In this document: positions 11,157-22,493 of the stretch, one piece after another
How the letters are laid out: each line of letters starts with the position of its first letter
Numbering within the stretch: the first letter of the stretch is position 1
The notes under the pieces: model-generated
What the model was told of the DNA's origin: nothing
The model's database searches: none
Seen by the model: only the letters and a program-made list of their open reading frames with translations
Position numbers and translations under genes: made by a program
Source of the DNA: Paraconiothyrium sp. Pb-2020
Taxonomy: Eukaryota; Ascomycota; Dothideomycetes; Pleosporales; Didymosphaeriaceae
Assembly (NCBI GenBank): GCA_022419385.1
Contig: JAJUBI010000003.1
Span: 3,472,001-3,536,000 of the forward strand
Length of the DNA stretch: 64,000 nt
Direction of reading: 5' to 3'

Positions 11157-14100
11157 CTAGTCTCTCACACTGAGACCAGAGCGGTTGGTGAACATGCGGG
11201 TGGCGATGTTCATGGCCATGAGCTCCTGGAAGAGAAGTTTAGCGGCATAGGGAATCTGGATCTGGCTGATGCGCGTCTTGTTGTGGCAAGGACGGCATTC
11301 GTATTGACCCTTCTTGATTTGTCTGTATCGTAATTAGCATTTGCATGAACGACTTGAGTGATAGGAACACGTACGCAATCGGGCTCATCAACCCACAAAT
11401 GTCGCACACATGCACCCTGTACGCATCCGAGACCTCAAAGAGACGCTCCTTTAGGAAAGCCGCCGCACCGTGGGCGATCATACAATCGCGCTCCATCTCT
11501 CCGAAACGAAGACCGCCGTCACGCGCACGACCCTCGACAGGTTGTCGAGTCAAGATCTGAAGAGGTCCACGTGCACGAGCGTGGATCTTGTCGTCGACCA
11601 TATGCCTCAGGCGTTGGTAGTACGTAGGACCCAGGAAAACCTGGGCTCGCATCTTCCGACCTGTGTGACCGTTGTACATGATCTCAAAGCCGCGCTTCTG
11701 GAAGTCGGCCGCCTGCAAAAGATCGGACACATGGTCTACAGTGACACCACAGAAGGGAGTCGCATCACCTTCCTGTGCATTAATTGCGCCGACCTTGGAC
11801 AGCAGACACTCGACCAAGTGAGCAATAGTCATACGAGATGGAATGGCGTGGGGATTGATAACAAGATCCGGTGTGAGACCGTCCCGAGTGAAAGGCATGT
11901 CTTCATGACGGTACGTGATACCAATGGTACCCTTTTGACCGTGACGTGAGGCGAATTTATCACCGATCTGCGGTACCTTGGTAGTTCGCGTGCGCACTTT
12001 GACAAATCGCAGACCTTCGGTGCTCGTGGTGAAAAGAACCTGGTCGACGATACCATTCTCCGTGCTTCTCAGCGGAGTGGACACATCGCGCTTCGTGTGA
12101 TTAGCCGACTTTTGACCCAGCTCCTTAGCATCGTCCATTGGAATAGGCGCCGTTTTTCCAATGATGACATCGTCTCCGGAGACACGAACACCCGGCGCGA
12201 CAATGCCGTCGTCATCAAGTTTATCGTATGTGCCACCCTTCATTCTCATCGTATCCATGCGCGTCGGTTTCTCAAATTGCTCCAGGACATTGACACCGAT
12301 GCGCTTTTCTTGTTCTGTATAGGCGCGATAGAATAGACTCCTGAAAAGACCGCGATCAATACTGCTCTGGTTCATGATGACGGAATCTTCTTGGTTGTAG
12401 CCAGAGTAACACGCAATGGCTACAATGGCATTCTGTCCAGCCGGAAGCTCACGGAATCTAAGGTATTCCATAGAACGCGTAGTCGCCAAAGGCTTTTGAG
12501 GATAGTATAGAACATTCATCATGGTTTCCATGCGCAGTGCGTAGTTCGTCAGCGCGACACCCATAGCTTGTTTACCCATGGCGGATTGGTAGGTGTTACG
12601 AGGAGACTGATTGTGATCAGGGAATGGAATGATACTGGCACAAATACCAAGGATCATGGCAGGGTGGATCTCGCAGTGGGTGTACGCGTTGACAGTTCGG
12701 TTAACCGGCGGTTTGAGAGGCGCAAGACGTAGGGACTTGAACTCCTCTTTAGTATAGTCCGGCTTTCCAGCTTCAGGCATACCCTCCTTAGCCACTTCAC
12801 GCCATTCGGTCAAGTCTTCGGGCGACATGACAATCATGGCACTCTCTTCTTCCTCGGCATCGAGATACTCCACACAACCATCATGAAGAAGGCCTTTCCA
12901 TCCATACTTGTAGTGGTCGGTGTCCTCGTCATTCATACCAGATGTGTCTATTTCCTTGTCGGCCAGGAGCTTCTCGAGATGACTCCGGTTGAAGATCAAG
13001 TGATCCTTATTTGGCTTTTTAGTGTCATTCTCCACGGTAAAAAGCGGTCTCATAACTCGACCGGCATCCGTGAAGATCTTGAACTCGCGATCTCGAATAT
13101 CCCGAATCAGACTCATTTCGTACGACAGCGTTCCGTTGCGGCGAAGTTCTTGCACGTTTGTAACCAGTTGTTGCGGATTGTTGTGTGTTCCCACCCACAC
13201 ACCATTGACGAAGACTTTAGTAGCACTTGGGTTCATTATCGGATCGTACTCCTCGAGAAGCTCCATGTTACGACCCGTCATGTAGTCGATGATGGGCGCG
13301 CTTTCACTGCCAACACTGACATAGCACATGAGTGACAGGTTCTTGACAAGCCCACAAGCTTGTCCTTCGGGTGTCTCAGCAGGACAAACAAGTCCCCAAT
13401 GACTGTTGTGGAGCTGGCGAGGTTTGGCTAGCTTGCCATCTCGACCAACTGGCGTATTCGTTCGCCGAAGATGGGACAAGGTGGATGCATAGGTATAACG
13501 ATTCAACACTTGGGATACACCGGCCTTGGCTGAGGCAGCCTTCTTCTGGTCTCCCCAGTTACCAGTGGCGAGTGAGTACTTCAGTCCGTTAGTAAGGATA
13601 CCAGACTTAATAGCGATCTGAACGTTGAAATCTTGGTTGTTCTCCACGCATCGCTGAAGATATTTGTAGACGTCCTTCGTAAGTTTGAGGAACAAAATGC
13701 GGAACAGGTTGGCGATCAAAGGTCCGGCAAGATCCAGACTCTTCTTGCCAAAGTGGTCGCGATCGTCCTCTTCTCGTCGGCCTAAGACGCACTGGAGCAA
13801 TCGGTGAAGCATGTAGCCGAAGAAGAACGCCTTTCGCGTGTCCTGGCCTTCCCGTTGTGAAATGTGCGGCAGAAACTCTCGTTGCATGATATCTCGCGCA
13901 AACTTGAGACGCTTGTCTCTCGGACCCTGCTGGTTCCCTTGCGCTCGACTACCGAGCCAGTTCAAAGCGCTGTCCCTGTCCTGCACCACGGACGCTTCTT
14001 CAATGCTAGGTTTCAAGAGTTCCATCATAGCCGTATCGTTTCGATCATAGCAGATGTGGTTTAAGATGTCCTCATCTGATACTACGCCGAGAGCACGGAA

Positions 14101-14994
14101 AACGATGCCCATTGGCACATCAGATTTGACGTATGGGAGCAAGCCGTACGCGAAAGGACCCGGTGTTCGCGGCTGAAGGAGCGAGTTTTCTGCCCACTTA
14201 ATGTTAAAGGATGAAATGAGGCGCGTGCCCTTCTCTACGGCGCTGCGAATTTCAGCGGTCCATGGTACCGGTCCTTGTTTCTTGCGGAAAACTTGAACGA
14301 TGTTGGCGGCGCTGCGCTCCTGAGCGATCAACACTTTTTCACTGCCGTTTATGACGAAGTAGCCACCCTGATCGTAGGGGCACTCGTTGAGCCCGAAAAG
14401 CGCCTCGTCGTTCTGATTTCGCAGGTGGCACAGCTCCGAGCGAAGCATGACTGGCAGCTTCCCGAGAAACACCCTGTTTTCCACGCCATCACTCGGTGGA
14501 AGGTCTTCCCGCTCCCATTTGATCTGCGAACCTCCAAATTGCTCCACGTCATCATCCTCTTCATCCATGCCTTTGACCTCGCGCGCCACCATGATCTTGT
14601 TCTCCATGTTCGCCATCATAGCTGAAGAATACGTGAGGTTGCGCAATCGCGCCTCGTGAGGGAATAGCTGAATGGTCGTGCCATCGCCTTCGGTGTGCGA
14701 AGGGCGTGCCAAAAAGACACGGCCAAAAGTGATCTGGTAGCGGCGCTTGATGATGGGATTATGGTCGTCGTCGTAGGAGTTCGTATTCTGGTCGAGGATG
14801 ACGTTGCCGTTCTCTGACACGATGTCCTGAATGGTATTGCGCGTGAACTCGTCGTAAGAATCGAGCTGCTGCGAGACCAGGCCCTTTGTGTCGAAGAAGG
14901 AGGTGATGACGGCCCAGCAGTCCGAGGAGGCGATGCCGTCGTCGTCCTCGTACAGCTCCTCGTCCTCCACATCGTATTCGTATGCGTCGGCCAT
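11157..14994 (-). CDS. rpb2: RNA polymerase II second-largest subunit RPB2
   Basis: Two exons, complement(11157-11322, 11375-14994), encode 1,261 residues, the normal length for the family. RPB2 forms the wall, protrusion, lobe and anchor of RNA polymerase II and shares the catalytic centre with RPB1. Unmistakable motifs include YDQGGYFVINGSEKVLIAQE, LVCPAETPEGQACGLVKNL, EIHPAMILGICASIIPFPDH, GYNQEDSVIMNQSSIDRGLF, KFASRHGQKGTIG and GGLRFGEMERDCMIAHGA. The last intron (11323-11374) falls inside the C-terminal zinc-binding clamp: CDICGLMSPIA before it and QYECRPC after it complete the CxxC pairs. An acidic N-terminus (EDEELYEDDDG) is typical. Codon use is strongly biased towards C-ending codons, as expected for a highly expressed gene. 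Partial RPB2 is a standard fungal phylogenetic marker. Confidence 0.98.
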
Positions 14995-15740
14995 GGCTGC
15001 GCGCGAACAGGGTGACCGAGATGCAGGTGGGTGAGTTGAGCGCGGGGTGAGTCGCTGGGGCGCTCTTTCTTCGAGCGCGATGGCGGCCGCCTCATGAAAG
15101 GACGGCGCGGAGAGTTACCTAAGCAGCCTGAGCACTCTGCGCTAGCCCATTCAGTATTAACGCATAATCTCTTTGGCAAGCTAAGACTGGGCTTCCATGA
15201 TCCATTACTTTTGCGTATTCGCTCGGCTCTCAGCAAACGAACAACAGGTGTTCTTCACGTGCAGGGTGCATGTAAAGGGCTGTAGACTTTTCTTACCAGC
15301 GGTTGCAGCAGACCTGCTGCTGCCAGATCCATTAGCTGCCGTCGTGCTCGAGCTACACCTGAGCAGTGTGTTGTCGCGTCGAATTCGATTCTCGGGGAAA
15401 CAATGCGACGAATATTCGAGACATCGTTTTATAATGGTGATGAATTCAACTCGAGAATGTCGAATGACCAAGGTATCTATCTCCGACCCAAAAGAGTGTT
15501 TCAATCAACTCCAAGGCTCCATCCAAATGAACGTCCAAGATGTCCCCCAATTACATAAAGAATGGATATCCACACTTTAAGCCAAAACGCCCTTTTCATG
15601 CAGATAAAAGTATATACAGTGTTCTCAAACCGTCTCGAAGTATTTACACATTAGAATCGTCGTCGCCGCCGCCGGGTATTTACAGGTCATCCATTCTCTT
15701 CGCTTGTGGTTGTCTCTCCAAGCAGGAATGGCTAAGGTGC
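14995..15740. other. Intergenic, RPB2 promoter side
   Basis: Upstream sequence of RPB2, about 750 bp to the stop of the next minus-strand gene. Only shadow open frames are seen. Confidence 0.4.
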
Positions 15741-15979
15741 CTAGACTTTGATAGTAGGAGCGTTGTTGATGCCCGTGAAGCGCTTGTCCTATTGCCCAAG
15801 TGTTAGTGAGATACAGGACGGGGAGCTAGAGGAGAACGTACGACCCAAAGGTCAGTCACATCGAGGGAGCGCGCATGGTGCGTGTGTGCGTTCGCGGGGA
15901 TGAGGATGGGGATAGGGCGGGCGGCCGCAAAACTAGTGGCCATGACGGCCACGGTGATGAAGACGGTGGAGAATTGCAT
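15741..15979 (-). CDS. Small secreted peptide precursor with a dibasic (Kex2-type) site
   Basis: Two exons, complement(15741-15788, 15842-15979), give a 61-residue protein. The 53-nt intron has a GTACGT donor and a CAATAG acceptor and keeps the frame; unspliced, the frame runs on to a different tail. Residues 1-20 form a clear signal peptide (MQFSTVFITVAVMATSFAAA). The rest is Pro/His-rich (RPIPILIPANAHTHHARS), followed by DLWVDKR and a 12-residue tail, FTGINNAPTIKV. The Lys-Arg pair at residues 48-49 is a consensus site for the Golgi protease Kex2, so the tail could be released as a short peptide. The protein has no cysteine, which is unusual for an effector-like protein. I do not recognise a family. 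The splice-supported reading frame and the signal peptide are the evidence that it is real. Confidence 0.65.
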
Positions 15980-16848
15980 TTTGAGAAAAGGTTGTGGTGG
16001 TAATTGGTCTGTCAGGTTGTAAAGATTGAAGTGGTGGAAATCGAAAGAGTGTGGTGGGTATTGTAAGCTGGAAGCTGAAAGGACTGTTGTAGTCTGGTAG
16101 TGTGTTGTATTGAGCTGATGAGCTGTGTGGTAGTCTTCTACACTACCGATTCCCTCGCCATATATACTTTCCAATTCTGCGATGTCGAAGCCACAGTGAC
16201 GGACTTCGAAGCGAACTGGTCCCTACGATGTAGCTGTCTCGGGTACCAGCTCACATGTTCGGGCACAGTGGTACCTCTTACGCATGCTCAGCAGCACTCG
16301 AGATTCTTCCTAAAAATCGACGCGCGTGGTTCGGTGGTCTGCTTTGGGCGCTGCGAGGCTGCACGCAGGATTCGGGTAATCCACTCGGCGATCTTGATTC
16401 GGCACATGCTTTAATTTCGACCTATGAGAGCTTACCCGAACGGACTTTAACTAGGATGAGCAGAGGACTAGGCGCGGATGCTTGCGCAGTGCATGCAGAT
16501 AGTCTATGCTGAGAGTTGATGTGAGGGGCGGTGGTCGTGGGAGGGTTGTGGCGTGTTTCAAGACTTTGAATAACGTGCAGAATTGCAATCTGCACGGGGT
16601 CCCAGATCATGCAGGAAGATGCTATCACAAGCCAGCTTGTCGGAAGTCGTTAACCATGGTTATATGTGTTGTGCTTCGTATTGCGACATTATCGACTGAC
16701 GCGTACTCATTCTCGACTTACGGCTCAGACTGATGGATGAAAGTTCTTGAATGGACTGAACACATTCCAAACGGTGCTACCTGCGCCTTTTGATACATTA
16801 GGTGTACACAATAACAGTGGTTTCAACCTCGCTCAATTGACCAACCTC
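15980..16848. other. Intergenic, about 870 bp
   Basis: Promoter of the small secreted gene and 3' flank of the cyclophilin gene. A 5' leader rich in CT/CA precedes the start at 15979 on the minus strand. Nothing else recognised. Confidence 0.4.
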
Positions 16849-18447
16849 TCAATTTCGCCGCCGCCGATCATCTCGGTCATCTCTCCTATGTGGGTCGCGA
16901 GTTCTGTCTCGCCGGCTGTCTTGATAGCGATCTCTGCTGCGATCCCGCCGGTGTTCTTCGTGCCGTGTGCTCTCGTATCGACCATCCCCATCGCGATCAC
17001 GACGATCGCGTCTTGGGCTCCGGCTACGATTCCGCTTCCATCTATCGTCGTGATATGATTGTTCTCGACGCTCTCTTCTACGACCATTGTCTCTCCGCAC
17101 GTCATTTTGGTCGCGACTCCCATTCTGTTTTAGGTCCGATCTTCGCGAACTGTCTTTGGCACCATTCGAAGGTGCATCACGATCAATGATGAGACTGTTG
17201 ACAACCGCATCGCTAACAACTTCGCGTCCATGATCACCGCGATATTGCTTCTTCCTCTGCAGGTTGTCGATACCACCAAAGCCGCCGCCTGCTGCACGTC
17301 GTCGCTTCATGTTGGCGTTATCTCGCCAATCGTCGGCGATCTTAGAAACACTCTGTGAGAAATCGACGTGAATGCGGTGATCATCGATGAGCACGCCGTC
17401 CATCTTGAAGTATGCCTGTTCGCACTCTTTTTGGTCCGAGTACTCAATGAAGGCATACTGGAGACTATCTCCGGAATTCTTGTCGCGTATGATCTCGCAG
17501 CTCAGGATTTTGCCGAACCGCGAGAAGATGAGCTCCAGATCCTCGTCCTGAGTTACAGGATTTAATTTGCAGACAAACAATACGTTCTCGGGTGGTGCGA
17601 CTTCCGCGAATGGTAAATCGCCCACCATTTCCAGTGTGAGTGCCTGTGCGCGCGCCTCTCGTTCCCGACGAACCTTTTCCAAAGCTTCTGGGTCCGTCTC
17701 TTGTTCCAAAGTTTCATCGTGCCCCACGCGCACGGTGGCGAGCTGGGCAGCGGAAGGTATTGGGCTCTCCGGCGGTTCGACGAGATCTTTTGGGTCGTCG
17801 TATGGGTCGTCCAGAACGACAGTATGCAGTATGCGAATGTCCTTGAGCGGTCGACCCTTGTCGTCAATGAATGCGGCGTTGATCTTCTCCAAGACATCGA
17901 AGCCCTCCACAACCTGCCCAAATATCGCAGCTTTCTTGTCCAAGAAATCTATGTTCGTTCCCAGCGTGACGATGAACTGGCTGCCCGCATAGCGCTCGTC
18001 TGGGTCGTCTGGCGCAGGCGCTGTCGCCATGCTAACCGTACCCATCTCCGTGTGCTTCAGCTTGGGCTGAAACTCTGGTTTGAACGTCTTTTTCGCTGGG
18101 TCGGAAGGGTCAAGCAGACCCCATATTGAGCGGCCACCATCACTGTCGTTGGAGCCAGGCCCTATGGGATCGCCGCTTTGGAAGGAGAAGTTCGGTTGGA
18201 CGCTATGAACGGGCGAGAAGTTGTAGTACTTGACTTTGCAGAGCTTGAGAAAACTAGAAGTTGCGACACATTAGTATCTACCTTGTACTCAGCTTGCTTC
18301 TATGCGCAACGGAAGGAAAGCGACTTGGGGCTGCTGTCGCATGGTAAAATGGGGAAGTCTGACTTACTTTTGGCAGCATTTGGGCGCATCATCGACCAAA
18401 AGATCGATAGTAATATCGCCTAGTGAGGTTTCTAATAGCACCGACAT
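16849..18447 (-). CDS. cyp6: Cyclophilin with RRM (PPIL4 / Cyp6 type peptidyl-prolyl isomerase)
   Basis: Two exons, complement(16849-18253, 18368-18447), give 494 residues. The intron (18254-18367, 114 nt) has a GTAAGT donor and a CTTCTAG acceptor; splicing creates CCQNFLKLCKVKYYN, the expected cyclophilin junction. Residues 1-165 are the isomerase domain (LLETSLGDITIDLLVD, YYNFSPVHSVQPNFSFQSGD, GSQFIVTLG, AIFGQVVEGFDVLEKIN). A linker with a Glu/Arg-rich helix follows. An RRM starts near residue 249 (NVLFVCKLNPVTQDEDLELIFS, YAFIEYSD). The last 100 residues are an Arg/Asp/Ser-rich tail. This domain order defines PPIL4, a nuclear cyclophilin associated with spliceosomes and transcription. The isomerase pocket reads SMATAPAPDDPDERYAGSQF, longer than the usual loop. 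The gene reads towards the small secreted gene on the same strand. Confidence 0.93.
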
Positions 18448-19441
18448 AATCGCATCGACCGCCCGAGGTAGAGTGCTTGTCGCGAAAGTTGCGCGAAGAG
18501 CACTGGAAGCTGCATGTGAGAGCTCGGGCCACCTAGCGGCAGATCTCTCTCCGACGTCACACGAAGTGCAGCAACAGAGGTAACTACCGTAGGTACTTGG
18601 AAACATCACTTAATATGCGTCAATTCATGAGATTCGACTGTTCATCGGGCGTCCTAGTGTATCACGACTAACTGAGCAATGGATATGAAGCCGACAAAAT
18701 CGGTCCTTCTGGACACTATGCAATACTACCTTTCTCACATTCACGCTGTCGGTATTCTATATCCTTGAAGCAACTGGTTAATTATCACAAGAGATATCCA
18801 CTCGAAGATAAGTAGAGTCTGTAGGCGCATCCCTGGCACGATATCGGACACTATTGGGGCTCTCGTGTCCTATGTCGCGAATGCTGAAGGTTCAACCGGA
18901 AACGCTATCTTGTGCAGACCACCTGCTATTGTATAATATATGCTGGGTTGTTATACAAGGGAAGTGTAAAGCCCTACGATGCAGCCTAGGTGCATTATAG
19001 GAGAGTATGAAAAATGTGTAGCCTTGTCCGAGTGGCGCGCCACTCAGCTCACCGTTATTGTATCGCAGGTCTAGGACAACTTGACTCTTGTTCTAGTAGA
19101 GACGCAGAGCTTGGAAGTACATATGTGGTGTCATATGTAAAACCTGTGCCACTATTTTCCCGAACTTAAACGGTATGGCAGATCTGCATGGCGAGGTTCT
19201 CAGTTTGACATATTCTAGAAGTCATGTCACAGCAGTCACTAATGCTGCAGTGCACAGGATGTTCAGGTATTCATTATGATACCAGAACTCTCCGAGTTCA
19301 CTAACCCAAAGTCCATCCTGCGGAGACTTGCCCTACGACATGGCCATCTTGACCTCAGCAGCACCTTCAATAGCTTATTCATACACCTCCATCCAACTTC
19401 CTTTTCCCAACTCCCTTTCCCAACTTCCCTGAGCAAACACC
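18448..19441. other. Intergenic, about 1 kb
   Basis: Upstream of the cyclophilin gene and downstream of the unknown 709-residue gene. Apparently AT-richer than flanking exons. No gene, RNA or repeat recognised. Confidence 0.4.
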
Positions 19442-21625
19442 CTACACACGATAGTCTCCTTGCCACTTCGCTCCACAACACACACATTCGCATCGATGTC
19501 CGTCACTCATGACTAAGCGCTCTCCATCCTCGGCAGCCTCGGTCATACCATCGTCATCATACTCCTCTTCAGGTCCCACAGATAATCCAGCAATCCCCGA
19601 AGCAACAACAGAAGAAGCAATCGCCAAATCACAAGGGGCAGTGGGTGGTGCTAGGGGAGTGAAAGAACGCGCAGTACGTACCTCAAGAGAACTAGATCGC
19701 TTACGCTCTCCAAAACCGTTCTCTTTCATCGCGGGAAATGCCTGGCTTTCGTAATTGCGGAGAGGCAGAGGTCGATGGAAGCCACTCATGGCAGCACGGT
19801 TGGCCTCTTCGGCCTCTTTACGCGCCTGTACGGCAGCAGCGCGCTTATCGGTCGGCACTTTGGGAACTGGAATTCTGGACCCCTTGCGCTCGTTGATGAT
19901 CGTCGTGAGCTTGAGTAGACTGTCGCGTCGAGGCGGATAGGGTGACTGCGGCAAACCTGACTGGACGCCGAAGCCGAAGATTGAGTCGGTAAGGGAGGCT
20001 GTGCAGTCCTGTTCAAGAGTCAGCAAAGCGATGACCATCTCCAAGATTGATTGGCCTACGTCTTCCTTTTGGAGGTCCGAACCCTGCAATAGGAAGCTAT
20101 GAGAATCGTAGTAGCTATGGTGGGATCTCCTGTCCTCGCGTTCGGATTCGATTTCCTGCACCGTCTCCCAGTCTGCCTCGCTATCGGCAGTGTTCGAGGT
20201 GCACTGCGATGCACGCGCATCTTCTTCTTCCTCGACGAGGGTATCGTGATGAGACTCAGCAATGCCGTTAGCGATGTCACTGTCCGGCTTCGGTTCATGG
20301 GTGTCCGAGTACACCGAGCTGGGTTTTGAGGGGGCGGGCGGAAAAGGCTTGAGAGTGGCCTCTAAATCCTCAAGCAGATCATCGAATTCAGGCGTGGCGC
20401 CATCTGTGATCTTACACGTGGTAGTGCCAACGAATTTACAGCGTGCAGCACTGTCATCAACCTTGGAAATAAACGAGTCGTCGTTCACGGCCGATCTCGG
20501 CTGCCGAGTATACTGCGGAGGGAGAATATTATCCTTACTCGGCAGCATATGACGGGAAGACGAAGACTTGGACGGTGTTGACAACACTGGCGACAATCCA
20601 TCAGGTAGGGGAGGTAATGCACGGCTTAGAGAAGATGGTGATTGAGAAGCTGTAGTGTGCAGCTTGACGTTCAGTGGTGCCGGGCGATCGGGCGTGTCGG
20701 GCGGATACTCCTGGCTTCGCGAAAGAGCATCGTATGGAGTAATGCTTGTGGAGACGAACGCCGTCTTCGGACGTGGGATTGTGCTAATGTTTGGCGCTGC
20801 TTCGCGGGCTATCAGAGGCGAAGTAATTGGGGAGTTGATATGGTCCTCAAATACACGCGGTTCGACTCTGGGTGACTTCACGGCAGATTCTCTGTTCAAA
20901 CCCGCAGAACGCGGACGAAGGAAGCTGGAAGTCTTCCTAAGAGACGCGAATAACGCTGGCGCGTGAAGAGATTTGCGCGAACTCGGAACCGAACGAAGCT
21001 GCTTGCTCGGCTTGATGGCTCTCTCTTCTAGCATACCGGACAAGCTCACCGTTGGCTCTGGTTCTTCGGAACTCCGAACCTGACGAAGCTGTTTGCTTGG
21101 CTCGATACCGCTTTCTTGTAGAATCTCGAGCAGGCTCACTGTTCCCTCTCGTTCTTGGAGACTCAGAGGCTCGTACTTCGGGCGAAGTTCATAGACATCC
21201 TCGACAAGTTGGCGCACCTTTAAGTTGAGGATACGAGACGTGTCGTAGTCCTGGATCACACATTAGCAAGGCGCGTTAAAGCGCCGACCACTTCAACGGC
21301 TTGCCTGATCGCAGTTGAGTTCTCGAATATAGAGTCTCACGGTATTGTAGTTCTTCGGGTCCTCATGGATCCAGTCGATGAGAAGGGACAAGAGAGAGTC
21401 ATCGATTGTACCGTCAATGGTCTCCCGCACGAATTGCTCAATCTGTTCATTGTCGAAGATTAAGCCGGGTCTGTTCGCTGAGAGGTCAGACTCTTCTTCC
21501 GGATCACTTGCGGCGCGCTTCTCCGGCTCTACCCGCCCGTGTGCAGTGGAGGTTTTGTTGCTGCGCATGGCTGACGCGGACCCGAAAGTAGTCGCGTTGA
21601 GAAACGCTCGCATAAGCGAAGACAT
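19442..21625 (-). CDS. Unrecognised conserved-type protein, Ser-rich, GC-AG intron
   Basis: Exons complement(19442-21250, 21305-21625) give 709 residues. The first intron (21251-21304, 54 nt) uses a GC donor (CAG|GCAAGC) and a CCAG acceptor, joining NCDQ to DYDTSR in frame; no suitable GT donor is near. A further 51-nt segment, 20009-20059, has intron hallmarks (GTAGGC donor, GCTGAC branch, CAG end) but keeps the frame open; if spliced, the protein is 692 residues. The N-terminal 150 residues look folded (IEQFVRETIDGTIDDSLLSL, WIHEDPKNYNTVRLYIRELN). The middle is a long Ser/Pro-rich, probably disordered region with PPLPDG-type proline motifs. An Asp/Glu-rich stretch leads to a C-terminal Cys cluster (CECVCCGAKW). 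I do not recognise the family and assign no function. The length and codon use support a real gene. Confidence 0.8.
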
Positions 21626-22493
21626 CGTTCTGAGAAATCAAACCGTCTGCAAGAACTTGAAGCTTTTGAGTGGGTGGAAGAAGAGAAGAAACTCAACGCG
21701 AGCGCACCTTCAAATCCATGGTGGGTGCGCCTTCATCGCGGTGAAGGTGAGTGTGAGAGGATAAGTGAAGCTGAAAGGAAGCCAGTTCGCTTTCTGGTGA
21801 ACACGGAACCTCGCAAGAAGCGTTCGCGTGTGCAAGGCCGTGACTACCGGAGCATATCTAATTCGCATATGCGGGATCGGCACTTTTGCAATCTACTCGT
21901 AGCGTTAACATAAGTAATCTGGGTGTTAAAAAGAACAGACTTTAGGGAAAACTATCCAACACTGAGGGGGTTACGACTTGAAGTATACAGCAACGCATCA
22001 TGGGTCTATCAAACTCAATCAATCCTTGCAAGTTCAAGATCACCGCGAACACGTCGCACTTTCATAGCGGCTTCGCCCTGATGTACTCAGCCCGATAGAA
22101 CAATACTACCTAGATTCATTTGACGTGTATTCAAAGTGATTTCTGATGGGTTGAGAACGTCGAGTCAAAGACCGAGTTTAAGGAGATTCTAGGAACAACG
22201 GTCACTGCTAGCTCCAACTTGCAAACATCGTCACACGTGGGTGCAAGGCACACTTTTCAATCGCGAAGAGACTTCCGAATGTCCAAGGCAATAGATACTG
22301 TGTACGTAGAAAACCAGATATTCAATTTCCAAATTAAGATACAAGAGGTGTAGACGTAAGAAAGGTCGGGATCTTGGGGTTCAGGTCGATTACGAGTAAT
22401 ACAAACAACAATATCAATGTTTCCATGCAGGCCTCCTTACATGCCGCTGAGCTCTATCGCTTAAAAGGATTGTCCTGTTGTCCATCGTCTGCT
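21626..22493. other. Intergenic, about 870 bp
   Basis: Interval between two minus-strand genes. Region 21900-22350 is AT-richer, with no supported frame. Confidence 0.4.
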
